Part shown: positions 14,270 to 22,642 of the stretch, piece after piece
Numbering within the stretch: the stretch's first letter is position 1
How the letters are laid out: every line of letters starts with the position of its first letter
NCBI GenBank assembly: GCA_029977845.1
Contig: JAPOKC010000006.1
Coordinates: 33,976 to 97,975 of the forward strand
Reading direction: 5' to 3'
Length of the DNA stretch: 64,000 nt
DNA from: Mycobacteriaceae bacterium
GTDB taxonomy: Bacteria; Actinomycetota; Actinomycetes; Mycobacteriales; Mycobacteriaceae
Made by a program: the position numbers and the translations under genes
Notes under the pieces: generated by a model
What the model saw: the letters and a program-made list of their open reading frames with translations, nothing else
Told to the model about the DNA's origin: nothing
The model's database searches: none

Positions 14270-16542
14270 TACCGCACCGGCGGTTCCAGCACCACCTCGG
14301 CCGGGGTCTTGTCGGCGCGCAATCCGCGCCAGCTCGAATGACGCAGATGACCGTCGGGGGTCATCTCGCCGTAGCGCACTTCGCCGACCAGTTCGGGGCG
14401 CACGTAGGTGACCCCCTTTGACTCGGATCTCGGCAGCGCCGGGCGGAACGGCGACTCCCCGCTGCGCAGCGCAGCGAGCACGTTTTTCAAGTGGGAGAGT
14501 TCCTTCTCGGTGAAACCGGTTCCGACCCGCCCGATGAACCGCAGTCCACCCTCGCCCGGAACGCCCAGCAGAAGCGAACCGATACCGCTGGAGCGTCCGC
14601 CATTGCCTTCGTGCCAGCCACCGATCACCGCTTCCTGGGTGTTCCAGTTCTTGTCCTTGATCCACGACGCCGAACGCCGGCCCGGCTGATAGGTGGAATC
14701 CCACCGCTTGGCGACGACACCCTCCCATCCGCGCTCGCGCGATTCAGCCAGCGCCCGGGCTCCATCGCCGTCGAGCAGATCGGGGACGCTCAGCGGTGTC
14801 GCTTCGGCGAAGGTCTCCAGAATCCGCCGCCGATCGCGGTACTTCGCCCGCAACAGGGAACGGCCGTCCAACTCGAGGATGTCGAACGCCCAGAACTGGA
14901 TTCGGGTCGCACGCACCCGGTTCTGCAGTTCCCCGAAGCTGGGCACGCCGTGCCCGTCGAGAGCCACCAACTCCCCGTCGAGGATGACGTGGTGCTCGGC
15001 CAGTGCAGCGGCCAGCGGCGCCAGTTGCGGATACTCGTCGGTGACATCACGGCCGTTGCGTGACTGCAATCGCAGCCGTCCGTGATCGACCTCCAGCAGC
15101 ATGCGGTAGCCGTCGTATTTCCCTTCGAAAGCGTACTGCCCGGATTTCAGATCGCCAGCCGAACCGAGGGTCGCGAGCATCGGTGCGAAATCCCGCAGAC
15201 GGGCGTGCGGCTGCTCCTTCATCCGGTGAACCAGCCACTGGTCGCCATCGGTCTGAATCAGTGCGTAACGACCGGAGATGCGTTTACCGGCGAGGTCGAC
15301 GATCACCTCGCCGTCGGTGAACTTTTCGGCCGCGTAAGTACCGGTGTCCCATATGACGACCTCGCCGGCGCCGTACTCCCCCTTGGGGATCGTGCCCTCG
15401 AAGGTGGCGTATTCCAGCGGATGGTCCTCGGTGTGCACCGCGAGGTGATTGACCGACGGGGTGCCCGGGAGGTTCTTGGGCACCGCCCAGGAAACCAGCA
15501 CTCCGTCGTGCTCAAGCCTGAAGTCGTAGTGCAATCGGCGGGCACGATGCTCCTGGATGACGAACACGTTGTTCTCGCCGAGTGACGGCGATGCCTCGGG
15601 TACCGGCTCAGGAGTCCTGGTCGCGTCGCGCTTACCGCGATACGCGCTCAGCCGGTCAGACCCGGCTGTGTCGTCGAGACCGGCAAGCAGATCACCGTGT
15701 TCGGCCACCCGCGCCAGCACCTCGTCATAGCGAAGCTGACGAAGTTCCGGATCACCGATCTCGTCCCAGGTTCGCGGCGCGGCGACGGTCGGTGTCTCGC
15801 GGCCGCGTAGCGAGTACGGCGCGATGGTGGTCTTGGCGGCGCTGTTCTGGCTCCAGTCCAGGAAGACCTTTCCGGCCCGGCGACTCTTAGTCATTGTGGC
15901 CGTCACCAGATCGGGCATCGCCGCCTGAAGTTGCTCGGCCACCTTGCGCGCCAGGGCCACCGTGCCGGTGCTGCTCAACGGTTTCGCCAGTGCCGCGTAG
16001 AGATGCAATCCCTTGCTGCCACTGGTCAACGGATAGAGCACCAGCCCGACGTCGTCCATCAACTCCCGCACAGCCCGCGCCACATCGCCCAGCTGTGCCA
16101 TGGTGACTTCCTCACCGGGGTCGAGGTCGAACACCAGGCGGTTGGCCGGACCTGGCCGGCCGTCCGCGGCGAAGCGCCACTGCGGCACGTGAACCTCCAG
16201 GGCCGCCTGTTGCGCGATCCATGCCAATGCGGTCGAGGAGTCGATGATCGGGTAGACGGTGTCGCCGGACCGGTGGGTCAGGACGCCCCGATTCAGCCAG
16301 GCCGGAGCCGACTTGGCCAATTCCTTCTCGAAGAACGCCGGTTCGCCGACGCCGTCGGGCCAGCGTTTGCGGGTCGCCGGCCGAGCCGCGACATGCGGCA
16401 GCATGACCTCGGCGATGCCGGTGTAGTACCTGAACACGTCGGCTTTGGTGGTCCCGGTTGCCGGATAAAGGACCTTGTCAGCGTTGGTGAGCGTGACCAC
16501 AGGCCCTGACGTCTTTCCCAGGGGCCACACCAGACTCACCAC
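14266..16542 (-). CDS. ligD: Multifunctional DNA ligase D (polymerase-phosphoesterase-ligase)
   Basis: LigD fills, trims and seals double-strand breaks in Ku-dependent NHEJ. The 758-residue protein keeps the mycobacterial order. The polymerase/primase domain is about 15-300, with the metal-binding DLDPG motif near 139-143. The 3'-phosphoesterase domain is about 320-470, with HRARRLHYDFRLEHDGVLVSWAVPKN. The ATP-dependent ligase domain is about 470-758, with nucleophile Lys in EGKYDGYR, DGELVAL and EGVVAKR. All key residues are present. GTG 16542 is preceded 6 nt upstream by TAATAC on the same strand (16549-16554), so it is probably leaderless. It is divergent from the ku unit with 32 bp between starts. 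Confidence 0.96.
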   Translation of the reverse strand: MVSLVWPLGKTSGPVVTLTNADKVLYPATGTTKADVFRYYTGIAEVMLPHVAARPATRKRWPDGVGEPAFFEKELAKSAPAWLNRGVLTHRSGDTVYPIIDSSTALAWIAQQAALEVHVPQWRFAADGRPGPANRLVFDLDPGEEVTMAQLGDVARAVRELMDDVGLVLYPLTSGSKGLHLYAALAKPLSSTGTVALARKVAEQLQAAMPDLVTATMTKSRRAGKVFLDWSQNSAAKTTIAPYSLRGRETPTVAAPRTWDEIGDPELRQLRYDEVLARVAEHGDLLAGLDDTAGSDRLSAYRGKRDATRTPEPVPEASPSLGENNVFVIQEHRARRLHYDFRLEHDGVLVSWAVPKNLPGTPSVNHLAVHTEDHPLEYATFEGTIPKGEYGAGEVVIWDTGTYAAEKFTDGEVIVDLAGKRISGRYALIQTDGDQWLVHRMKEQPHARLRDFAPMLATLGSAGDLKSGQYAFEGKYDGYRMLLEVDHGRLRLQSRNGRDVTDEYPQLAPLAAALAEHHVILDGELVALDGHGVPSFGELQNRVRATRIQFWAFDILELDGRSLLRAKYRDRRRILETFAEATPLSVPDLLDGDGARALAESRERGWEGVVAKRWDSTYQPGRRSASWIKDKNWNTQEAVIGGWHEGNGGRSSGIGSLLLGVPGEGGLRFIGRVGTGFTEKELSHLKNVLAALRSGESPFRPALPRSESKGVTYVRPELVGEVRYGEMTPDGHLRHSSWRGLRADKTPAEVVLEPPVRY

Positions 16543-16574
16543 CTCACGGTATTACCCGCTGCTAGCCTGGAACA

Positions 16575-16799
16575 ATGAAGAGGCTGATAGCAGCCGCCGC
16601 GCTGGTGGCCGCGCCATTGCTGGCGGCACCGACCGCGGCGGCCAACCCGGATATCACCGACCCCTACTGCACCGGAGGTCAGGAGCCGCTCTTCGGCGTC
16701 TGCAAGCCGCTGCCGGATCAGGATGGGATCAACGAGGCCCCCGGCCTGGATCCCGATGTCGACGCCGGAATTGACCCCGAGAGCGTCCCGGCTATTTGA
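16575..16799 (+). CDS. Small secreted protein upstream of ku
   Basis: A 74-residue protein with a Sec signal (MKRLIAAAALVAAPLLAAPTAAA-NPD) and a short mature chain with two Cys (DPYCTGG and FGVCKPL) and an acidic Asp-rich C-terminus. It resembles the many small mycobacterial secreted proteins of unknown role. TAGCCT (16563-16568) is 6 nt before the ATG, so it is leaderless. Its TGA overlaps the ku ATG (TGATG), so Ku translation is probably coupled to it. Confidence 0.75.
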   Translation: MKRLIAAAALVAAPLLAAPTAAANPDITDPYCTGGQEPLFGVCKPLPDQDGINEAPGLDPDVDAGIDPESVPAI

Positions 16800-17653
16800 T
16801 GCGGTCGATCCGGAAGGGCTCTGTCGCCTTCGGACTGGTGAACGTTCCGGTCAAGGTGTACAGCGCCACTGAGGATCACGATCTGAAGTTCCACCAGGTG
16901 CACGCCAAGGACAACGGCCGCATCCAGTACAAGCGCGTCTGCACCGAGTGCGGCGAGGTGGTGGAGTACCGCGACATCGCGAAGGCCTACGAGTTCGACA
17001 ATGGTCAGACAGTGGTGATCACCGACGACGATATCGCGACCCTGCCCGAGGAACGCGGGCACGAGATCGAGGTTCTCGAGTTCGTCCCGGCCGGCCAGAT
17101 CGACCCGATGATGTACGACCGCAGCTATTACCTCGAACCCGACGGCAAATCCTCGAAATCCTATGTGCTGCTTGCCAAGGCACTCAGCGAGACCGAACGT
17201 GTCGCCATCGTCCACTTCACGCTGCGCAACAAGACCCGGCTGGCGGCCCTGCGTGTGCGCGAGTTCTCCAAGCGCAACGTGATGGTGGTGCAAACGCTGC
17301 TGTGGCCCGACGAAATACGTGATCCCGACTTCCAGTCCCTTGATGCCGACGTCGAGCTGCGCGCACCGGAACTGAAGATGGCCGAGCAGGTCGTCGACTC
17401 GATGGCTGCGGACTTTCATCCCGAGGATTTCACCGACACCTACCAGGAACAGCTGCGCGAACTGGTCGAGGCGAAACTCGCCGGCGGAGAGGCATTCGCC
17501 ACCGAGGACAAGCCCACCCGGCTCGACGACACCGAGGACGTCTCCGACCTGCTGGCCAAGCTGGAAGCCAGCGTCCGCAAGCGCCGTGAGCAGGCGGCAG
17601 CGGCCGCACCCGCCAAGAAGGCTCCCGCCAAGAAGGCCGCCGCCAAGAAATAG
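16799..17653 (+). CDS. ku: Non-homologous end-joining protein Ku
   Basis: Ku forms a homodimeric ring that binds DNA ends and recruits LigD. The 284-residue protein starts [23 protein letters not shown], the standard bacterial Ku N-terminus, has [13 protein letters not shown], the bridge region around [21 protein letters not shown], and ends in a Lys/Ala-rich tail ([14 protein letters not shown]) of the type that affects DNA binding and end threading. ATG 16799 is chosen over a TTG three bases earlier because it overlaps the preceding stop. It is cotranscribed with the small secreted protein and divergent from ligD. Confidence 0.96.
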   Translation: MRSIRKGSVAFGLVNVPVKVYSATEDHDLKFHQVHAKDNGRIQYKRVCTECGEVVEYRDIAKAYEFDNGQTVVITDDDIATLPEERGHEIEVLEFVPAGQIDPMMYDRSYYLEPDGKSSKSYVLLAKALSETERVAIVHFTLRNKTRLAALRVREFSKRNVMVVQTLLWPDEIRDPDFQSLDADVELRAPELKMAEQVVDSMAADFHPEDFTDTYQEQLRELVEAKLAGGEAFATEDKPTRLDDTEDVSDLLAKLEASVRKRREQAAAAAPAKKAPAKKAAAKK

Positions 17654-17672
17654 AACGTGTTACACAAGAGGT

Positions 17673-18464
17673 GTGATCCTTGACAGTTTCCGCCTCGACG
17701 GCCAAGTCGCCGTCGTCACCGGCGCCGGCCGCGGCCTCGGGGCCGCCATCGCCATCGCATTCGCCGAGGTCGGCGCAGACCTGCTGATCTCCTCGCGCAC
17801 CGAATCCGAACTGGCGGGCGTCGCGGCCCAGATCGAGGCGCTGGGCCGGCGCGCGCATATCGTCGTCGCGGACCTCGCCAAGCCCGAGGCGACCGCGGAG
17901 CTGGCCACGATGGCGGTGGACCACTTCGGCCGGCTCGACATCGTGGTCAACAACGTCGGCGGCAGCATGCCGAACGCGTTGATGACCACGAGCGTCAAGG
18001 AGATGCGCGACGCGTTCACCTTCAACGTGCTCACCGCCCACGCACTGACCGTCGCCGCAGTGCCGCTGATGCTGGAACACGCCGGCGGCGGAAACATCAT
18101 CAACATCACCTCGACCATGGGACGGACCGCCGGCCGCGGGTTCGCCGCGTACAGCACCGCGAAAGCCGCCCTCGCTCAGTACACCCGACTCACCGCACTC
18201 GATCTGTGCCCGCGAATCCGGGTCAACGCCATCGCCCCCGGATCGATCATGACCTCCGCACTGGAGATCGTCGCCTCCAACGACGCCCTGCGCGAACCGA
18301 TGGAGAAGGCCACCCCGCTTCGACGACTCGGGGTCCCGAGCGATATCGCTGCGGCCGCCGTCTATCTCGCCTCACCCGCCGGCAGCTACCTCACCGGCAA
18401 AGTTATCGAGGTAGACGGCGGCATCAATGTCCCCAACCTGGATCTGCCCATCCCCGACCTGTAA
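17673..18464 (+). CDS. SDR-family oxidoreductase (Rv0927c-like)
   Basis: A 263-residue classical SDR with [11 protein letters not shown] (cofactor binding), NNVGG in place of the usual NNAG, catalytic Ser in NITSTMG, the YSTAKAAL Tyr-Lys motif and the C-terminal VDGG. It closely matches recalled Rv0927c, including the [11 protein letters not shown]-terminus. GTG 17673 is 6 nt after TACACA (17661-17666), consistent with a leaderless start. The next gene begins 8 nt downstream, and the pair corresponds to Rv0927c-Rv0926c, suggesting sequential redox steps on one unknown substrate. Confidence 0.9.
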   Translation: MILDSFRLDGQVAVVTGAGRGLGAAIAIAFAEVGADLLISSRTESELAGVAAQIEALGRRAHIVVADLAKPEATAELATMAVDHFGRLDIVVNNVGGSMPNALMTTSVKEMRDAFTFNVLTAHALTVAAVPLMLEHAGGGNIINITSTMGRTAGRGFAAYSTAKAALAQYTRLTALDLCPRIRVNAIAPGSIMTSALEIVASNDALREPMEKATPLRRLGVPSDIAAAAVYLASPAGSYLTGKVIEVDGGINVPNLDLPIPDL

Positions 18465-18472
18465 GGACTGTC

Positions 18473-19552
18473 ATGCCAATTCGAGTCGCACAAATCGGCA
18501 CCGGAAACGTCGGCGGGCACGCGTTGCGTGCGTTGATCACCAACCCCGATTACGAACTCACCGGTGTGTGGGTGTCCTCGGACGCCAAGGCCGGCAAGGA
18601 CGCAGCCGAACTCGTCGGACTGGACCTCACCACCGGGGTGAAGGCCAGCACCGACCTCGACGCCGTGCTCGCCACCAAACCGGATTGCGCGGTCTACACC
18701 GCGATGGCTGACAACCGGCTGATGGAGGCGCTCGAGGATTACCGGCGCATCCTGGCCGCCGGCGTCAACGTCGTCGGCAGCGGTCCGGTGTTCCTGCAGT
18801 ACCCGTGGCAGGTGATCCCCGACGAGATGATCACCCCCCTCGAAGTCGCCGCACGCGAGGGCAAGTCGAGCCTCTACGTCAACGGCATCGACCCTGGCTT
18901 CGCCAACGACCTCATACCGCTGGCGCTGATGGGCACCTGTCAGAGCATCGATCAGGTGCGGTGCATGGAGATCCTCGACTACGCCACCTACGACAGTGCC
19001 ACGGTGATGTTCGACGTTATGGGCTTCGGCAAGCCGATGGACGAGATCCCGATGCTGCTGCAGCCCGGCGTGCTGAGCATCGGCTGGGGTTCGGTGGTGC
19101 GTCAACTCGCAGCGGGACTCGGCGTCGAACTCGACGGACTCGAGGAGATGTATGTGCGCGAACCCGCGCCCGAGGACTTCGACATCGCGTCCGGTCACAT
19201 TCCCAAGGGCACTGCGGCAGCACTGCGATTCGAGGTCATCGGCTTGGTCAACGGCGCACCGGCGATCGTGCTGGAACACGTCACCCGGCTGCGCCCGGAC
19301 CTCTGCCCGGACTGGCCGCAACCGGCCAACCCGGAGGGCGGCAACTACCGCATCGAGATCACCGGGGAGCCGTCCTATGTCTTCGAACTCGGATTGAGCA
19401 GTCCCAACGGCGACCACAACCACGCCGGAGTGCTGGCCACCGCGATGCGCATCGTCAACGCGATACCCGCGGTGGTGGCCGCCGAGCCGGGTATCCGCAC
19501 CACCTTGGACCTCCCATTGGTCACCGGGAAGGGCTTGTACTCTGCTCGCTAG
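18473..19552 (+). CDS. NAD(P)-binding reductase, dihydrodipicolinate-reductase-like (Rv0926c-like)
   Basis: A 359-residue protein with an N-terminal Rossmann fold (RVAQIGTGNVGGHALRAL) and a substrate domain containing VNGIDPGFANDLIPLAL. It belongs to the mycobacterial group annotated as dihydrodipicolinate reductase N-terminal-like, related in layout to amino-acid/amine dehydrogenases. It is not DapB. AAGGA lies 5-9 nt before the ATG. It is transcribed with the SDR. Substrate unknown. Confidence 0.87.
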   Translation: MPIRVAQIGTGNVGGHALRALITNPDYELTGVWVSSDAKAGKDAAELVGLDLTTGVKASTDLDAVLATKPDCAVYTAMADNRLMEALEDYRRILAAGVNVVGSGPVFLQYPWQVIPDEMITPLEVAAREGKSSLYVNGIDPGFANDLIPLALMGTCQSIDQVRCMEILDYATYDSATVMFDVMGFGKPMDEIPMLLQPGVLSIGWGSVVRQLAAGLGVELDGLEEMYVREPAPEDFDIASGHIPKGTAAALRFEVIGLVNGAPAIVLEHVTRLRPDLCPDWPQPANPEGGNYRIEITGEPSYVFELGLSSPNGDHNHAGVLATAMRIVNAIPAVVAAEPGIRTTLDLPLVTGKGLYSAR

Positions 19553-19562
19553 CAAGGCAGCG

Positions 19563-19778
19563 ATGATGCTCGCCTTCGCGGTGGTGTGCGCCAGTCCAGC
19601 GCAGGCCGCACCTGATTGCGCCGACGTCGGGCCCAACACCCGGATGTGCACTACCGGGCCGGGGCACACCGCGATCACCACCTCCCCCGATCCGGCCTTC
19701 ACCAACCCCTATCCCGCCTGGGGCTTCGGCAGCCTCGGCTACGGCTCGGGCATCGGCGGTATCTGGATCGGCATTTGA
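19563..19778 (+). CDS. Small Gly-rich secreted protein
   Basis: A 71-residue product with a short signal peptide (MMLAFAVVCASPAQA-AP), two Cys (PDCADVG and RMCTTG) and a Gly/Tyr/Trp-rich C-terminus (FGSLGYGSGIGGIWIGI). An in-frame extension without a canonical start would add hydrophobic residues (LLASKAA), so the exact start is uncertain. Its stop overlaps the TTG start of mntH (TTGA). Function unknown; possibly an envelope protein cotranscribed with the metal transporter. Confidence 0.6.
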   Translation: MMLAFAVVCASPAQAAPDCADVGPNTRMCTTGPGHTAITTSPDPAFTNPYPAWGFGSLGYGSGIGGIWIGI

Positions 19779-20989
19779 CGCCGTCAAGGGTCCGCAACTG
19801 GTCACTTCTCGGTCCGGCATTCGTCGCCGCGATCGCCTATGTCGATCCCGGCAATATCGCGGCGAACGTCAGCGCGGGTTCGACCTTCGGCTTCCTGCTC
19901 GTGTGGGTCATCGTCGCGGCCAATGCGATGGCCGGACTCGTCCAGTACCTGAGCGCCAAGCTCGGACTGGTCACCGGGGCCACGTTGCCCGAGGCGGTCC
20001 GGGATCGGACCGGCACGCCGGCCCGGGTGAGCTACTGGCTGCAAGCCGAGTTGGTGGCCATCGCCACCGACGTCGCCGAGATCATCGGCGGCGCGATCGC
20101 GCTGCAACTGCTGTTCGGACTTCCACTTGTCGCAGGAGGCGTGATCACCGGAGTGGTGTCGTTGCTTCTGCTCGATATCGGGGACCGTAGCGGCCCACGG
20201 GTATTTGAACGGGTCATCGGCGGGTTGCTCTTGATCATCGCGGTCGGCTTTCTGGCCAGTCTGGTGGTCAACCCGCCGCCCCCCGGTGACGTGGCCGCCG
20301 GGCTGATCCCGCGATTCGACGGAACCCAGAGCGTATTGCTGGCCACCGCGATGCTGGGCGCGACGGTGATGCCGCACGCGGTGTATCTGCACTCGGGTCT
20401 GGCCCGCGACCGGCACGGCCACCTCGGCCCGGGCACCACGCGCGCCCGGCTGCTGCGGGCAACCCGGTGGGACGTCGGACTGGCGATGTTGGTGGCCGGC
20501 ACGGTGAACCTGGCACTGCTGCTGGTGGCTGCCACCAATCTGCGCGGCCGGGCGGGCACCGGCACCATCGAGGGCGCGCACGCCGCAGTGGCAGACGCGC
20601 TGGGGCCGACGGTCGCACTCTTCTTCGCCATCGGCCTGCTCGCTTCGGGCCTGGCCTCGACTTCGGTCGGCGCATATGCGGGGGCGATGATCATGCAGGG
20701 CCTGCTGCGCAGGTCCTATCCACTGCTGCTGCGCCGGCTGATCACCCTGATCCCCGCACTGCTGGTGCTGGCCAGCGGCATCGACCCGACTCGCGCCCTG
20801 GTGCTCTCCCAGGTGATGCTGTCCTTCGGCATCCCGTTCGCGCTGATGCCACTGGTGCGGCTGACCGCAGACCCCGCGGTGATGGGCGCCGACGCCAACC
20901 GCCGCCTCACCTCCGCTCTGGGCTGGCTGGTCGCCGTCCTCATCACGTTGCTGAATGTGGCCCTGATTGTTCTTACAGTGATCATGTGA
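19775..20989 (+). CDS. mntH: NRAMP-family divalent metal transporter MntH
   Basis: MntH imports Mn2+ (and Fe2+) with protons across the cytoplasmic membrane. The 404-residue protein has about 11 TM segments, the metal-binding DPGN motif in AYVDPGNIAANVSAG (TM1), the MPHAVYLHSGL motif (TM6) and GLASTSVGAYAGAMIMQGLL. The start is a TTG (19775) overlapping the stop of the preceding secreted-protein gene; the text from SLLGPAFVAAIAYVDPGN onward matches recalled Rv0924c. The N-terminus is shorter than the 428-residue M. tuberculosis protein. The next gene overlaps by GTGA. Confidence 0.94.
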   Translation: MTPSRVRNWSLLGPAFVAAIAYVDPGNIAANVSAGSTFGFLLVWVIVAANAMAGLVQYLSAKLGLVTGATLPEAVRDRTGTPARVSYWLQAELVAIATDVAEIIGGAIALQLLFGLPLVAGGVITGVVSLLLLDIGDRSGPRVFERVIGGLLLIIAVGFLASLVVNPPPPGDVAAGLIPRFDGTQSVLLATAMLGATVMPHAVYLHSGLARDRHGHLGPGTTRARLLRATRWDVGLAMLVAGTVNLALLLVAATNLRGRAGTGTIEGAHAAVADALGPTVALFFAIGLLASGLASTSVGAYAGAMIMQGLLRRSYPLLLRRLITLIPALLVLASGIDPTRALVLSQVMLSFGIPFALMPLVRLTADPAVMGADANRRLTSALGWLVAVLITLLNVALIVLTVIM

Positions 20990-21810
20990 CGGTGAGGGAT
21001 TTCCGGTTCGGAATCGGACTGCGGACGGTCAAGTCGGCGGACAGGCTGCGGGAGAAGGTCCGGCGCTTCGCCGACCTCGGGTACGACGTGATTCACATTC
21101 CCGACCATCTCGGGGCTCCAGCGCCCTTCCCGACGATGGTCGCGGCCGCCGAGGCCGCAGACATCCGGGTCGGCACCTTCGTGCTCAACGCCGCCTTCTA
21201 TCGCCCCGCTCTGTTGGCTCGCGACGCGCTTTCCGTCGATGTGCTGACGAGCGGACGGCTGGAACTAGGTTTGGGCACGGGCTATGTCCGTGAGGAGTTC
21301 GACGCGGCCGGAATCCCGTATCCCAGCGCGGGAGAGCGCGTCGACCATCTGCGCGAAACCACTCTGTACATCAAGGATGTGGCGCCATCGATACCGGTGC
21401 TCATCGCCGGTAACGGCGATCGCGTCCTGCGCATCGCCGCACGCCAGGCCGACATCATCGGATTCACCGGCGGTGGAATTCCCACTCCCGCCAATCCTGA
21501 TCCGATGGCGGAGCGCGTCGAGTTCGTTCGAGCCGAAGCGAAGGACCGAATCAGTGAACTCGAATTCAATCTCGCGATCACCGCTGTGCCCACTGATACC
21601 TCCGGTGTTCCTGATCTCACATTGACACGTGCTTACTTTCCGGACACAAGTGACGAGCAGCTTCTGTCGTTGCCGACGGTTCTTGACGGAACACCACAAC
21701 AGATCGCGGAAAAACTGCATTCACATCGTGAGCGATATGGAATATCGTATTTCATCGTTCAGGACTATCATGGTCGTTACTTCGCTGAAGTCATCAACGC
21801 ATTGCGGTGA
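20986..21810 (+). CDS. LLM-class F420-type oxidoreductase
   Basis: The 274-residue protein is a luciferase-like TIM barrel beginning RDFRFGIGLRTVKSADRLREKVRRFADLGYD, with HIPDHLGAPAPFPTMVAAA, LELGLGTGYVREEFDAAGI and PVLIAGNGDRVLRIAARQADIIG. These features fit the predicted F420-dependent LLM subgroup to which M. smegmatis MSMEG_2516 belongs. The start GTG overlaps the mntH stop. From about 21510 the codons become unusual for this genome (many CGA, ACA, AAA, TAT, CAT, GTT), so the last third may have a different history. Substrate unknown. Confidence 0.82.
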   Translation: MTVRDFRFGIGLRTVKSADRLREKVRRFADLGYDVIHIPDHLGAPAPFPTMVAAAEAADIRVGTFVLNAAFYRPALLARDALSVDVLTSGRLELGLGTGYVREEFDAAGIPYPSAGERVDHLRETTLYIKDVAPSIPVLIAGNGDRVLRIAARQADIIGFTGGGIPTPANPDPMAERVEFVRAEAKDRISELEFNLAITAVPTDTSGVPDLTLTRAYFPDTSDEQLLSLPTVLDGTPQQIAEKLHSHRERYGISYFIVQDYHGRYFAEVINALR

Positions 21811-21839
21811 TGATCACCTGATCGAAAGGCGGTGACGAT

Positions 21840-21980
21840 ATGAACCGGCGAGTGCACACGACCGCAGTCACTACGGGCCGATTGGCCAATTGGATCCGTA
21901 GGGACTACCCACGTTCCGCACCGGTTCGTGGTCACTGCTACCTACTCGCGCTCTGCGGTATCGACTGCGCAAGCAGGTGA
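21840..21980 (+). CDS. Possible small protein with DUF3349-like N-terminus
   Basis: A 46-codon ORF starts MNRRVHTTAVTTGRLANWIR and continues RDYPRSAPVRGHCYLLALCG. The pattern W-(I/L)-R-x2-YP-x2-(A/V)P-x5-(Y/V)-x-LLAL recalls the N-terminus of mycobacterial DUF3349 proteins, which are roughly twice as long, so this may be a truncated member. GAAAGG lies about 13 nt upstream of the ATG. The stop is 43 bp before the tRNA gene. Coding status is uncertain. Confidence 0.35.
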   Translation: MNRRVHTTAVTTGRLANWIRRDYPRSAPVRGHCYLLALCGIDCASR

Positions 21981-22006
21981 TCCCCCGGCGGGCGGCCGGT
22001 AGACGG

Positions 22007-22012
22007 TAAACT
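22007..22012 (+). promoter_or_regulatory. -10 element of the tRNA-Arg promoter
   Basis: TAAACT lies 11 nt before the mature 5' end of the tRNA, at the expected distance for a short 5' leader. No convincing -35 was picked out. Confidence 0.4.
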
Positions 22013-22023
22013 CCCGCCCGTCC

Positions 22024-22096
22024 GCCCTCGTAGCTCAGGGGATAGAGCACGGCTCTCCTAAAGCCGGTGTCGCATGTTCGAATCATGCCGGGGGCA
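22024..22096 (+). tRNA. tRNA-Arg (anticodon CCU)
   Basis: A 73-nt cloverleaf: acceptor GCCCTCG pairs with CGGGGGC (one U-G), the D-arm contains TAGCTCAGGGGATAGAGC, the anticodon arm CGGCT-CTCCTAA-AGCCG has anticodon CCT reading AGG, and the T-arm is GCATG-TTCGAAT-CATGC with discriminator A. CCA is not encoded. It sits in a small accessory stretch between two conserved blocks, and tRNA genes are common integration sites, but no integrase or att repeat is visible here. Confidence 0.96.
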
Positions 22097-22231
22097 CAAG
22101 CGCAGTCATCACCAAATCCGCGGATCGATGGCCCATCGGTCCAAGTTCGGCGATAATGCGAGGTGAAACGGGATTCGAAGCACCAGTGGCCTCCATCGCG
22201 ACCGCTGGTCGGCCGGAAGGAAAGGGCCGCG

Positions 22232-22642
22232 ATGGCCGATCCGAGTGCGCAGTGGTTCATCGCCGCGAACACCGACGTGTGGGAAGGCGAGGTCTTCGAC
22301 GTCGAAGTGGGCGGGCAACTGGTGATGATCGCCCGGTTGCTCGGTGGAGATCTACGCGCGTACCAGGGAATGTGCCCGCATCAGGAGATCCCGATGGCCG
22401 CCGGGTTGTTCGATCCCGAGACCAGCCAACTGACATGTGCCGGCCACGCATGGGTCTTCGACCTTCGCACCGGCCTCGGCGTAAACCCGGCCGGCCTGCA
22501 ACTGTTCTCTTATCCGGTCAGGGAGATTCACGGCACGATCCAGGTGTGCGTATCCCGCGGCGGACACCGGCACTACAACCGCGGCCACGTCACGACGGCC
22601 GACGGTTCATCAGATGACTGGTTCGCACCGTTGACCGACTAG
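22232..22642 (+). CDS. Rieske [2Fe-2S] ferredoxin, toluene-4-monooxygenase TmoC-like
   Basis: The 136-residue protein has the Rieske ligands CPHQEI and CAGHAW (Cys-X-His ... Cys-X2-His). The surroundings (AYQGMCPHQE, LTCAGHAWVFDLRTGLGVNP, FSYPVREIHGTIQV) resemble the ferredoxin that feeds electrons to toluene-type diiron monooxygenases. No hydroxylase, effector or reductase gene is adjacent, so its partner is elsewhere or different. ATG 22232 has AAGGAAAGG upstream and gives the family's usual N-terminus; GTG 22163, 6 nt after a GATAAT box, would add 23 residues as a leaderless start. The 3' end overlaps the convergent membrane-protein gene. Confidence 0.82.
   Translation: MADPSAQWFIAANTDVWEGEVFDVEVGGQLVMIARLLGGDLRAYQGMCPHQEIPMAAGLFDPETSQLTCAGHAWVFDLRTGLGVNPAGLQLFSYPVREIHGTIQVCVSRGGHRHYNRGHVTTADGSSDDWFAPLTD

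Noticed and set aside
21871..22272. Minus-strand ORF of 133 codons containing MIRTCDTGFRRAVLYPLSYEG
   Set aside because: This is the well-known spurious translation across the antisense of a tRNA gene; the tRNA-Arg cloverleaf explains the sequence.
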